A DNA stretch of 25,358 bases from Neocallimastix lanati (nom. inval.) (Eukaryota; Neocallimastigomycota; Neocallimastigomycetes; Neocallimastigales; Neocallimastigaceae): contig JACVTC010000318.1 in NCBI GenBank assembly GCA_016946835.1, positions 22,501-47,858 on the forward strand, given 5' to 3'. The position numbers were made by a program, and so were the translations under genes. The notes under the pieces were generated by a model. It saw only the letters and a list, made by a program, of their open reading frames with translations. It was not told the origin of the DNA and searched no databases. Below, piece by piece: positions 1 through 10,939 of the stretch. Every line of letters begins with the position of its first letter. Within the stretch, counting starts at the first letter, position 1.

Positions 1-399
1 CAATCTTTTTCCTATAAACGTATCAGATCCTCATTGGTTTTTTTTTTGTTTTTGTTTTTGTTTTTTTTTTGACATACTATTTTGGTGTCGATGAAGAACC
101 AAGACCAAGAGTGGAGCTCAGTCTATCATTGTTGAGTGTCTATGTTAAACGAAAAAAAATCTAAGTCAAAATTAGTTAATTTTTTATAAAAATTTTCTTA
201 AAAAAAAAAAAAAAAAAAATTAGAAAATATATTAATTTTTTTTTTAATTTCTTATGACCAAAACCATAGGAAAAAGAAAATATAGAGATTGTAAAAAAAA
301 AAAATAGGAGTTTGTTTAAAAGAAAAAATATTTATATATATATATTAAAAATTTTTTTTCTTATGACCTAGGGGAATATCTTAAAAAAAGGAAGACTCA

Positions 400-434
<35 letters not shown>

Positions 435-610
435 AGAAGAAGAAAATAAAGAGATTGTAAAAAAAAAAAAAAGGAAAAATAATTAAAACAGAAAATGAGG
501 ACTTTTTTTTCAAATGATTTATAATGTATATTTTTATTTTTATTTATTTTTTTTAAAAAAAAAAAAAAAAAAATTGTTTTTTTTAAAAATTTTTAAATTT
601 TGATTCATAA
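1..610. other. A/T-rich spacer with a small mixed-composition patch
   Basis: Almost entirely A/T with poly-A and poly-T runs of 15 to about 30 nt (for example 402-431). The only mixed-composition stretch is about 70-155, where one plus-strand frame stays open for about 29 codons before entering A-rich sequence. It could be the edge of a decayed gene lying to the left of the window, but nothing identifies it. No gene is called. Confidence 0.5.
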
Positions 611-715
611 ATTAAAATAAAATAAAATAAAATAAAATAAAATAAAATATAATAAAATAAAGTAAAATATAATAAAATAAAATAAAATAAATTAAATATA
701 TATAAAATAAAACAA
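611..715. repeat. (AAAAT)n pentanucleotide array
   Basis: Roughly 20 imperfect copies of a 5-bp unit AAAAT/TAAAA, interrupted by ATAT variants and one G (near 661). A similar but less regular AAAAT/AATAAAA stretch continues to about 770. This is a simple-sequence repeat consistent with slippage in an A/T-rich genome. Confidence 0.8.
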
Positions 716-1689
716 AAAAATAAAATAATAAAAATAAAATAATAAAAATAAAAAAATAAAAATAAAAAATTTTGAAAAAAAAATCCAATTTTTTTTTTTT
801 TAATTTTTAGAATAATAAGAAAAACTTTTTTTAACTCACAAAAAATAGAAGAGAACGCTTTATTAAAATAAAATTATTTTATATGATATAATATCATTTA
901 TCATTTAGATCTCCATCTTTTTTATTTTTTTTTATTTTATCTATATATATAGAGATATGTATATAAGATTAAAAGTTCAATTTTATTCTTGTTGTTAAAG
1001 AGTAGTAATAAATAATAGTTAACGTTTTCTTCTTTTAATAATATTTTTTATCTCTTATTAAATATATTTTGATTGAAGGATAGATTAAAAATATTTTTGT
1101 CTTCTAACCCTTAAATTAAATCAATAAAAATAAAAAAAAAAATTAAAAAATAAAAAGTTAAAAAAAAATTTTAATTTTAAAAATTTTAAAAAATTTTAAA
1201 AAAATTTTTTTTTTATTTTCTCTCTAAATTCTAAATTAAAGAATTTTCTAAAGAAAACAAAATCGGATAAATTTCATCCATCTTTAAAATAAAAAAAAAA
1301 ATTTAAAAAATTTAATAAAAAAAATTTTAATTTAAATTAAAAAAAAAATTAATAAAAATAAAAATTAAAAATTAAAAATAATTAAAAATAAATTAAAAAA
1401 AAATAAAAAAATTTTAGGATTAAAAATTTTCCATCTACTTTTTTTTTAATTAATTCATTATTTAAGTGATTAATAATAATAAAAAGAAAAAAATTTTTTT
1501 TTTTTTTAATTATAATTTATTTTATTTTTAATTAAAACAATAAAAAATAAAAAATAAAAAATAGAGAAATAAATAAATTTATTTTTATTTTATTTTTAAG
1601 TTAAACAAAAAACAAAAAATAAAAAATAAAAAAAAATAAATATAAAAATTAAAAAGAATCCATACCAAAAAAAAAATTGAGAAAAAATT
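716..1689. other. A/T-rich spacer, no gene seen
   Basis: Homopolymer and (A)nT low-complexity sequence. No open frame of useful length, no RNA gene and no element ends could be recognised. Confidence 0.6.
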
Positions 1690-2235
1690 AAAAAAAATAA
1701 TAATATGAATAAAAAATTTAATATGATTAATAAATAATAATATGATTAATAAATATAATATGAATAAAAAATAATAATATGAATAAAAAATATAATATGA
1801 TTAATAAATAATAATATGATTAATAAATATAATATGAATAAAAAATAATAATATGAATAAAAAATTTAATATGATTAATAAATAATAATATGATTAATAA
1901 ATATAATATGAATAAAAAATAATAATATGAATAAAAAATAATAATATGATTAATAAATAATAATATGATTAATAAATATAATATGATTAATAAATAATAA
2001 TATGATTAATAAATATAATATGAATAAAAAATAATAATATGATTAATAAATATAATATGATTAATAAATAATAATATGATTAATAAATATAATATGAATA
2101 AAAAATAATAATATGATTAATAAATATAATATGATTAATAAATAATAATATGATTAATAAATATAATATGATTAATAAATAATAATATGATTAATAAATA
2201 ATAATATGATTAATAAATATAATATGAATAAAAAG
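1690..2235. repeat. Complex tandem array of two related units
   Basis: About 30 head-to-tail copies of two interleaved variants. One contains ATATGATTAATAAA and the other ATATGAATAAAAAA, each preceded by AATA or AATAATA so that unit length alternates between about 15 and 18 bp. The two variants are arranged in recurring blocks rather than at random, which implies amplification of multi-unit blocks as well as single-unit slippage. There is no coding potential on either strand because of frequent stops. The array ends abruptly at about 2,232. Confidence 0.85.
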
Positions 2236-2737
2236 TATATATATTTATAAAAAATTCAAATATAAAATGAAAACATATAAACTATATAATAAATGTTAGA
2301 TAAAACGATAAAAAAAATTAAATATAGAATATGAAATATTATATTTTTATAATAAAAAAAAATAAAAAAAAAAAGAAAATATAAATTTTGAAAATTTAAA
2401 ATAAAAATAAAGTTTATAGGTTATATTCAAGCTATACCAATAACTTCTCTCACTTAGATATTGTGAAATTTAATCTATTACTAATTATAATTATAAAAAC
2501 TTTAAACAATTACATAGCTTAGAATAATTATCCAATACAAAAAAAAAAAAAAAAAAAAGACATCTCCATTTTTTTTGGAGATAAATTCAATAAATGACTA
2601 AGGAAGGATGCTTTTTTTTAGGATGAAAATGATTATTTTCAAAGGTCAAAATGTTGATTATGATATAATAAATGATGATGTTTTAAAATAATAATAAAAC
2701 TTATTATATATTATCTTTTTTTTTTTTTTTTTTTTTT
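2236..2737. other. A/T-rich spacer, no gene seen
   Basis: Low-complexity sequence with poly-A at about 2,540-2,558 and a poly-T run of roughly 24 nt ending at about 2,739. No supported feature. Confidence 0.5.
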
Positions 2738-3220
2738 TTGATGGTCAACGTCAAAACTCAAAGAATTCTAATAGGCAAGATGGTTTCATTTTTTTTGATC
2801 GAAGTGGTAAGGTTTTCAATGAAGAAAAAGGTTTCCTTGGTATATACACATTACTTTTATGACCGAGAAAGTATAATTATCTGTTCTGTTCTTTATTATA
2901 AAAAAAAAGAAAAGTATTAAAATTTATACATACATCTTTAAAAAATCAAAAATGCTGAAAAGTGTTGAAGATAAAAAAGATATTTATATCCATTATAAAA
3001 TTGAAAAGGGGTCCTAAATGGATTAATCTTCCTTGGAGAAAAAAAAAAAAAGAATATTGTTAAGTCTGAAAAATGAACAAATCATTTATGAAACATATTT
3101 AGATATCTATAAAAATGGAAGATCAGTTCAGTTTTATTGCCACTAATGGTAAAAAAAATGTATGGGAATAACAATCATGGTAAAAAAAAAAAAAAATTCT
3201 TTGAATCGAGAATATTAAAA
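2738..3220 (+). pseudogene. Weak decayed coding-like tract, family unknown
   Basis: Base composition is less extreme here than in the flanks. One plus frame from about 2,741 reads with a protein-like mix including FFDRSGKVFNEEKGFLG before a stop. A second protein-like stretch follows near 2,985-3,045, and a third near 3,095-3,150. These pieces are in different frames and separated by poly-A runs. I recognise no family and see no catalytic motif. This may be a frameshifted gene remnant or chance coding in a patch of higher GC. Confidence is low. Confidence 0.2.
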
Positions 3221-3959
3221 TCAATTCTGATATTCAATTTTATTCACTAGTATATAATAAATAATAATATTTAAAATGTTTTTTTATTTTTCACACAAAA
3301 TATTATTATGATTACAAAAAATAAGAAAAGAGAGAGAAAGAGAAAAGACTAAAAACAAAATAATTAAAAATTTAAGTATTATAATTAATTGAATTTATAA
3401 TTACTTGAATTTATAATATTTAAATTTATTAATTATTTTGTTAATTTAAATATTAATTATATAATTTTCAATTTTTTTTTTTTTTTTTTTTTTTTTTACT
3501 CTAAATTTTTTTATACTAAATATTATAAATATAATTAAAATATATAAAAATTATTTATTGATAAAATCCAATTTATTTATTTATAGAAATATATTTAAAT
3601 AAGTATTTATTTATAATTAAAATTATATAAATAATTAAAAAAAATATTGAATAATTCTTTTTATAATTTATTATGTCATTATATATTCCTTTTTTTTTTT
3701 AAAATATAAAATAATTTATTTGTTTGTGCATCTAATTAATCATATTAATCATATTAGTTATTATTTTTATAAACAAACAATAATGAATAGTAGTTTTATG
3801 GTAATATCAAAAGAAGTTTTTTTTTATTTTTTTTTTTTTTTTTTTTAATTGATTTGAAATATTATAAATTTTTTTTTTTTTAAGAACTTTTCCAATAATT
3901 TTTTTTTAACTTTAATTCCTATTGAATGATTGATTAAATAATTTCTGTTATTCCATAAT

Positions 3960-3990
<31 letters not shown>

Positions 3991-4040
3991 GTAATGAAAA
4001 CTATTTGATACCATTAAATAATTAAATAATTAATAAATTT
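3221..4040. other. A/T-rich spacer with poly-T runs
   Basis: A/T-only sequence with T runs near 3,472-3,497, 3,827-3,846 and 3,963-3,990. No open frame and no element ends recognised. Confidence 0.5.
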
Positions 4041-4292
4041 TTTTATTTTATATTTTATATTTTATATTTTATATTTTATATTTTATATTTTATATATTAT
4101 ATATTATATATTATATTTTATATTTTATATTTTATATTTTATATTTTATATTTTATATTTTATATTTTATATTTTATATTTTTTATTTTATATTTTATAT
4201 TTTATATTTTATATTTTATTTTTTATATTTTATATTTTATATTTTTTATTTTTTATTTTATATTTTTTATATTTTATATTTTATATTTTATT
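4041..4292. repeat. (ATATTTT)n heptamer array
   Basis: About 30 copies of a 7-bp unit ATATTTT, with a few variant ATATATT and TTTTTAT units. Composition is exclusively A and T. The bounds are where the 7-bp phase is lost. Confidence 0.85.
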
Positions 4293-4425
4293 AAAAAAAA
4301 TTTTTTTTTTTATCATTATTATTTTTATAATTTTTATAATTTTTTTTATTTTTTATCATTCATTAAATTTTTTTTTAAAAAAAAGATGAACATCCTCATC
4401 ATTCTTTAAAGATTTAAAGGAAAAA

Positions 4426-4502
4426 AAAATTTTTTTTTGGTATTTAATTAATTAATTAAATTTAAAAAAAAATTTTTTTACTTAATACCAAAAAAAAATT
4501 TT
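4426..4502. repeat. Perfect 19-bp inverted repeat, hairpin about 77 bp
   Basis: The left arm (about 4,426-4,444) ends in nine T followed by GGTATT. The right arm (about 4,484-4,502) is its exact reverse complement, AATACC followed by nine A and four T. The 39-bp interior is itself largely self-complementary (TTAATTAATTAATTAA, then A and T blocks). The GGTATT/AATACC core makes the pairing more than a simple A/T coincidence. It could be a small cruciform-forming element or a MITE relic. No target duplication was established. Confidence 0.6.
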
Positions 4503-4599
4503 AATGAATTTAAACTTTTTTGTATTCTACAAAATTTATTAATAAATAATGGAATCATTAAATAATAAAAAGAGTATTTATTAATAAATAACAAAATAA

Positions 4600-4792
4600 C
4601 TAAATAATTAAATAATTAAATAATTAAATATTGGAATAATTAAATAATTAAATAATTAAATATTGGAATAATTAAATAATTATATAATTAAATATTGGAA
4701 TAATTAAATTATTAAATAAATAAATAAATAATTAAATAAATAATTAAATAATTAAATTAATAAATAATTAAATAATTAAATAATTAAATAAA
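4600..4792. repeat. (ATTAAATA)n array with a 32-bp super-repeat
   Basis: Octamer ATTAAATA/AATAATTA repeats. TTGGAA interrupts the array at 4,631, 4,663 and 4,695, exactly 32 bp apart, so a 32-bp block containing one interruption was triplicated after the octamer array formed. Confidence 0.75.
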
Positions 4793-6603
4793 AGAAATAA
4801 AAATCAAAAAGTGAAATTTTATATAAAAACAAAATTTGTTAATAACTTTTGATATAAAAAATGAAAAAAAATAAAAAAAAAAACTTTTAATAATTAATAA
4901 AATTATTATTTTATTAATCATTATATAAAATATTTAATTAATAAATCATGAAATTATCATAGGATTCATTATCATAGGATAAATAACGTGATATAAAATA
5001 GATTTATATAATATCATAAATTCTATACAAATACATAAATTTTATGGAAAGTCCATAACTTGATAAATTTCTCTCCAGATACAACCAGTTTAAAAGAAAA
5101 ATTTATACCAACAAGACCACATTATTATTACTTTATTAAAAGTGTAAAAGTGACCTTTTATTATTGATATTTTACCCTTTAAAATATAAAATAATAGTTT
5201 TTAATCTATTTAACCTAAACCTCAAATAAAAAATAAAAATAAAATAATTTTTCATAAAATAACACTAATAATTAATATACACGTTTTATTAATTATACTA
5301 GTTAATTTTTATATATTTTGTTTTATTTATTAATATTAATATTATTAATACTTCATTATTAAATTCTCCTCTTTCTTTTCTTTTTCTTCTCTTCTTCAAA
5401 AAAAATAAACAAAAAGACTTTATTATTATTATTGTTATTATTATTATTATTATAAAAGAACAAAGTTTTAAAAGATTTATTCTATTTTCTAATCTATTTA
5501 ATAATTGAATAATTAACTTCTATTATTAAAAAGTAAAATTTTATATTTTATATGTTCATGAGAATAAAATTTGAATACATTAATTTCCTACATTAAAACA
5601 ATATTTTGATAAAATTTTATATAAAAAATATTATATTAAAATATTTTTATTTTATTTTATTATTAATTAAATTCATTATTTTCTTATCAATAACAAAAGT
5701 AAATTAAAATAAATAATTTACTATTCATTTCTTATAACATTTTATTTTATTTTATTTTTATTATTTTATTTTTATTTTATTTTATTCTTTTTTTATTTTA
5801 TTATAATTTTTATGATGATTTCATTATATTTTTATTATATTTTTTTATATATAATATATATTTATGTTGTTAACATTATTATAAATCTTTTTTATTTATT
5901 TATATTATACTTATTTTTATAATATTAAACTAAATAATTCTTAATTATTTTTATAAAATATTTTTTTTTCTAATTAAAAAGTAATTATATAAAAGAATAC
6001 TTTTTTTTTTTTTCTTTTATATTTTATTCTTTGCTATTGACTTTTTCCCTTCTTCAACATTTTATTTTTATATTATATTAAATAAATAAAGGTTAATTAA
6101 ATTAAATAATAATATAATCATGTTATCATTTCTACATTTCATATATTAAGAAGCATATAAATATAAATATATAAATATAAATATTTTTATTTTTTAATTA
6201 ATAAAATAAATAATTTCTTGTCTTCTTAAAAAAAAAAAAAAGTTATTCAAAGAAACCGAGTTATATTACCAATACAAAAAAAAAAAAAAAAAATACATGA
6301 AGGTCAATTTAAAGTTTTTTTTTTTTTTTTTTTTATAAAGTCCCATTTCTAAATATTATAAAATATAATAATCTATATATATATATAAATCATTTCAATT
6401 AAATTTATTTAAATATATAAATCCTATTTATTTATTATATATTATATTATATTATATTATATTATACGGAATAAAAATTATAGATACCTCTATAAAATAA
6501 TAATAATAAAAATAATAAAAAAAAAAATATATATATATATATATTTATATAAAGATATATAGATATATAAGTACAGAAAAATATGATGTTGGAATTTTTT
6601 TTT
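4793..6603. other. A/T-rich spacer, no gene seen
   Basis: Low-complexity sequence with a short (ATT)n tract at about 5,421-5,452, (TA)n near 6,375-6,385 and 6,527-6,545, and (ATATT)n near 6,440-6,465. The patch at about 5,040-5,130 is slightly richer in G/C but has no open frame or recognisable motif. Confidence 0.5.
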
Positions 6604-6610
6604 TTTCTTG

Positions 6611-6660
6611 CCCTCCCTCAATGATGGAACCTAAGCTGGCTGTCGGGTTTTTCTGAGGGG
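6611..6660. other. GC-rich foldable island of unknown nature
   Basis: A roughly 50-nt island of high GC lies between poly-T runs in the A/T desert. CCCTCA (6,615-6,620) pairs with TGAGGG (6,654-6,659), and inside that AACC (6,628-6,631) pairs with GGTT (6,646-6,649), giving a two-step stem around GCTGG. It could be part of a small structured RNA, a remnant of an inserted transcript, or a regulatory element. No RNA family is assigned. The pairing can be read directly from the sequence; function is not known. Confidence 0.35.
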
Positions 6661-6667
6661 ATCATTT

Positions 6668-6707
<40 letters not shown>

Positions 6708-6803
6708 AATTGTCAAAAAAAAAAACAAAAATCTACATCATCAATCAATGCCTTTTAATGTTAAAAATTTTAATCATTACGTTTTCGTTTCGTTTCATTT
6801 CTC

Positions 6804-6837
<34 letters not shown>

Positions 6838-7154
6838 CAGACAAAAAATTTCTCGTTTCTAGGCTAATTTAATATATATATCATCTACACAGTATAGAAT
6901 AGACAGCCAACGTCCATATACATTTCAATAATTTTATTTATTCGAAATCAAATTTTGATGTATATATATATATACATGAATCACTTTTTTTTTTTTTTTT
7001 TTTTTTTTTTTAATCTTATAAAAAAAAATTTTTTTATTTTTTTTTTTTTAATAATTTTTCTATTTAGTTTTAATTATTCTCGTTACCTTAACCTTACCTG
7101 CTTTCTTGCTTCAGTTCCATTTAAATGTGCCTTTTTTTTTTTTTTTTTTTTTTT
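6661..7154. other. Poly-T-rich spacer
   Basis: Several T runs of 20 to 28 nt (about 6,677-6,704, 6,807-6,832, 6,987-7,010, 7,131-7,154) separate short mixed-composition pieces. An open frame here encodes mostly phenylalanine from the poly-T and is not a gene. Confidence 0.5.
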
Positions 7155-7283
7155 AGCATTTTTAAGTAATACCAATAAAAAAAAATTTATATATCTATCT
7201 ATCTGTTTTTAAAATAAAGTTTTTTTTTTTTTTTTTGTATTAGTTAAAGAATTTGAACCTATTTTTGAAAATAATTAATGTCT

Positions 7284-7332
<49 letters not shown>

Positions 7333-7396
7333 TTTTAGTATTTTTAAGTAATGCCAATAAAAAAAAATTTATATATCTATCTGTTTTTAAAATAAA

Positions 7397-7429
<33 letters not shown>

Positions 7430-7560
7430 TATTTTTAAGTAATGCCAATAAAAAAAAAATTATATATCTATCTATCTGTTTTTAAAATAAAGTTTTTTTT
7501 TTGTACTAGTTAAAGAATTTGAACCTATTTTTGAAAACAATTATTGTCTGTTTTTTTTTT
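7155..7560. repeat. Poly-T-separated local triplication
   Basis: Three copies of a unit begin AGYATTTTTAAGTAAT at about 7,155, 7,337 and 7,428. They share CCAATAAAAAAAA, a TATCTATCTGTTTTTAAAATAAAG segment and a terminal poly-T. Copies 1 and 3 also carry a distal part (TTAGTTAAAGAATTTGAACC at about 7,240 and 7,507) that is absent from copy 2. Every junction lies in poly-T. The second spacer run is 46 T (7,285-7,330). This is a local duplication probably mediated by homopolymers. Confidence 0.7.
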
Positions 7561-7579
7561 TTTTTTTTGGTAAAAAAAA

Positions 7580-7984
7580 AAATATTTGAAATGGTAGTTT
7601 TGATACATACTACTACTCGTTGGATTGGGTTCAATGTTTTTGTTGAAAAATGGCATCGTCTACCCATGTCCAACCTGCTGTTCACATGGAACCTTTCTCC
7701 ACTTCAGTCTTCAAAGTTCTCATTTGAATATTTGCTACATCCATCATCGTCGCGTCGTCTTGGCCATTACAAATTACATTATTTATTTATTCCAAGACCT
7801 AGAATTAGGATTAATTAAATATTGAATGGGAATCCTTTGGAGTTGTTTGATTTTTTCTTTTTTTTCTTTTTTTTTTTTTTTTTTGTTATTGAACTTTTTT
7901 TTTTTTTTTAAAAAGAAAAGATTTACAAAAGAATAATTCCATATTTGAATAGGAAGTTCTTTATTCTTTATGACTTTTGAATTA

Positions 7985-8029
<45 letters not shown>

Positions 8030-8094
8030 TTATTTCCCCAGGGCGATTGGTTGATTATTAATCCAATTAAACCAAAAAAAAAAAAAAAAAACAT
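7580..8094. other. Mixed-composition patch, no gene assigned
   Basis: About 7,590-7,830 is richer in G/C than its surroundings and is open in more than one frame on both strands. The minus strand includes a protein-like stretch reading MMDVANIQMRTLKTEVEKG near 7,705-7,750 but runs into stops on either side. The remainder is poly-T, including 42 T at 7,987-8,028. I recognise no family. It may be a gene fragment or an untranslated region. Confidence 0.2.
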
Positions 8095-8929
8095 TCATTT
8101 TTTGATATCTTGAATTATATGTGCTTTAATCATAGACAAAAAGAAAAAAAAACGAATCCATCAAATTTAAACAGGAATTGTTGTTATTTATGTTGTTGTC
8201 TTTAATGTCAACGATTTTCTTAACTTAACAATTTGAATTTTCTTATTTTTTTTTTTTTTTTTGCTTACATATAATGTTTCAAAATTATTTTTATGCATCA
8301 TAAATAAAGTATTACTTTGTTTCTTCACTCCATATCATTTTCAGGTGTTAATTCAATTACTCTATTAAAAAATTTTCAGAGTAAATTGAATGGTAAATAC
8401 CTTTTTTTTTTTTTTTTTTTTTTTTTTGGAATTTGAGAGTTGTTGTTATTAATGGGAAAATAACTCTTCGCTTTCAGTTTTTTGGTTTTTTTTTTTGGTG
8501 TAGAAGTGTTTTATTCCTTTGTTCTTCTTATCCTAGATGAAATTAAAAAAAAGGTTTTAAATATTATTTTTAAAATTATTAAAAAAAAAAAAGAAAATAA
8601 TTATTTTTTATTTATATGATTTTAGGATGGAATTTATTAGCTAGAGTATTTATTTATAGAAAAATTAAAATAATTAATAATAATTATTCTTGTGATTATT
8701 TTATTTATCTAATTTTAAATTATTTTTTAACTATGACAGATATTGTAAAATTTTTTTTTCCTCAAATCTGAATATCCGTTTAAACATTTATTTTAAAACT
8801 AAAGAATATCCAATTGATTTATTGAAATGATATTTTTAAATCGTAAAAATTGATAATCCCATGGTTGATCTTCAATATTTAAATAGAGAAATACCAAGTC
8901 TGAAAGGTTAGTAACCTATGCAACAGTAT
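8095..8929. other. A/T-rich spacer, no gene seen
   Basis: Poly-T near 8,401-8,427 and otherwise A/T-rich sequence with many stops in all frames. No supported feature. Confidence 0.5.
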
Positions 8930-10140
8930 TAAAAAAAAAATTAAAAGATTTAACTGAAGAAGATAAAGAAAAAAAAAATTAAAGAATGAGCTTGAAGGTA
9001 ACGATAATAATGAAAATAATAGGAATGAAGAAGAATTTTTTTATAAGTAAAGGAGAAAAAAAAAAACTAAATATGAAAAACGGTAATGAAAGAAATAGAA
9101 AAAAATGGTTAAAAAAAAAAAAAGAGAATCAATTTTATTGGAAAAATTTTTAGACTTTGATTTATTTTTAAATAATATAAGAAGTTCATTTGAAAAAAAA
9201 AAAGAAAAACCAGCTATTTTATTTTAGGATTTGGGGATAATAAAAAAGAAAAAACGATAATTTTTTACTTTTGTGGCTATTAACAGAAGCAGATGAATTA
9301 ATAAAAAAAAAATAGAAATTCAGGTATAAAAAATAATGAAGATTTGTTAAAGACGATCCCTTTAGGATACCTCAAAACTTATAACAACAATCCTTGCCAA
9401 AAAAGTTCTGAATATAAATATGATTAAATTCCTAATACAATTATGATAAATTTCTTAACATTATAATATCTTTGATAATGGAGGATAACGAAGAAGAAGT
9501 AAATAAAAAAAGAAAAATATCATTGGTGTTTTAAACCTTTAGGGATGAAGAAAAAAAATAAGAGATATGGGATATAAGGATATATACGGGAATAATAGTT
9601 AATCAAAATGTAATTGATTTAACCAAAATAAATAACTATAAACAAAAGGTGCTTATAACACATATACTAAATATACATTTTATTGAACTAAAAAAACAAA
9701 AAATTTTGAAACTTTGAAATAAAAAAAAAAAAAAAGAAAATAAATCTATAATTACTTTTTTTTTTTTTTTTTTTTTTTTAATTAATCCAAATTAATAAGG
9801 TTTTTAAAATGAAAAAAAATTCTTTATTTGTTCAAAACAAGAAATAATTTAGTATCTTTTGGAAAGAAATAAAAACTTATTGTCATTAAGTGTGAAGTCG
9901 AAGAATAAAAAAAAAAAAACGGGAAGAATATATTACATGGATTAGAATATAGAGAGGAAAAAAATCAAGGAAAAACCTAAAAAAAAAAAAAAAAAAAAAA
10001 AGGATATTAAAATTGAAGACTCATTAAGTCATTCAATAAAATGGTATAAAAAAAAATTGGAAAATTCAAAAAATAAAAAAAATAAATAAATAAAAATAAA
10101 TCTTTTGGTTTAATACAAAAGAAGAAAGTAAAACTTTATT
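8930..10140 (+). pseudogene. Possible decayed Lys/Asn/Glu-rich gene
   Basis: The plus strand shows a run of short protein-like pieces that jump frame at poly-A runs. One near 8,945-8,975 reads LKDLTEEDKEK, then a frame change gives KNELEGNDNNENNRNEEE to about 9,045. Further pieces near 9,140-9,215 (including LDFDLFLNNIRSSFEKKK) and 9,595-9,700 (VNQNVIDLTKINNYKQK) follow. The bias toward Lys, Glu and Asn is expected from A-rich sequence, so much of this could be chance. The consistent strand and loss of frame only at homopolymers favour a degraded gene. No domain was recognised. Confidence 0.25.
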
Positions 10141-10143
10141 ACT

Positions 10144-10187
<44 letters not shown>

Positions 10188-10720
10188 GATCAAAAATCGT
10201 AAATGTCAATAAATTAGCCTCTGAATTAAATTCTGATAAATACAAAATTAAATGAAATTTGTGATTCGTTGAAATAGCAGCGACATCGAAAGTTATAAAA
10301 TAAAAGAATAAAAAAAAATGAAGAAAAAATAAAATTGAAATACAGAATTAATACTTAATAATAATGATTATTTATTTATTTATTTATTATTATTCCTAAA
10401 AAATATATATATATAAATTATTATTGTTATTGTTGTTATAATTGAATAATTTTTTTCTTTTTTATTAATAAATGTAAAAAAAATTAATGTAAAAAATAAA
10501 TAAAGAATAGTTATGTTTAATAAAAAAAAAATAAAAATAAATTGAGTTTAACAATATATATTAAACCATTAATTTATTTAAATATGTTTTATTTCATTCA
10601 AATAGGGAAAGGTCTATTTTTTTTTTAAAAATGTATTTTTAAATAATAATATAATGGTTTAATGTAATCTCATTGAAATATATATAAAAAAAAATAATTA
10701 AATAAAATAAAATAGTAATA
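10141..10720. other. A/T-rich spacer left of element C
   Basis: Begins with 38 T (10,145-10,182) and continues as A/T-rich sequence with no open frame. It ends at the 5-bp target duplication of the retrotransposon. Confidence 0.5.
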
Positions 10721-10725
10721 TGTTT
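10721..10725. repeat. Target-site duplication of element C, left copy
   Basis: TGTTT lies immediately outside the left LTR and matches TGTTT at 16,806-16,810 immediately outside the right LTR. Five base pairs is the usual duplication length for Ty1/copia integrases. Confidence 0.75.
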
Positions 10726-10876
10726 TTTTAATTTATTTTATTTTAATGTGTCTTTATTTTTATTTTATTAAAGATACATATAGAAAGTAAATGAAAATTT
10801 TATGTATTTATATTTATAGTTTCTTATTCTTTAATTTTATTGGATAATTCTAATAACTTATAATTGCTTATTAACA
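10726..10876 (-). repeat. 3' LTR of element C
   Basis: A 151-bp direct repeat of 16,654-16,805. In element orientation it begins TGTTAATAAGC and ends AAATTAAAA, that is TG...AA rather than the usual TG...CA. Seven substitutions and one T indel separate the two LTRs. At this length it is a very short LTR for a copia element. Confidence 0.9.
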
Positions 10877-10885
10877 TTCCCCTTC
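10877..10885 (-). other. Polypurine tract of element C
   Basis: On the minus strand GAAGGGGAA directly abuts the TG start of the 3' LTR. This is the expected primer for plus-strand DNA synthesis and fixes the LTR boundary. Confidence 0.85.
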
Positions 10886-10939
10886 AAATCTAACATCTTC
10901 ATTAATCGATGTTCGATTTGTAAAATTATTATATTAAGG

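Noticed and set aside
1690-2235. CRISPR-like array
   Set aside because: Units are contiguous with no unique spacers, are A/T-only apart from single G positions, and sit in a eukaryotic context.
6611-6660. Box C/D small nucleolar RNA (ATGATGG and CTGA next to a terminal stem)
   Set aside because: The C-box-like and D-box-like motifs are only about 30 nt apart, too close for the usual architecture, and the C box has a mismatch. Left as an unassigned foldable island.
6955-7212. 85-codon open frame on the plus strand
   Set aside because: It consists mainly of Phe and Lys from poly-T and poly-A, with no family resemblance.
7783-8094. 103-codon open frame on the minus strand
   Set aside because: More than a third is poly-Lys from poly-T on the plus strand, a homopolymer artefact.
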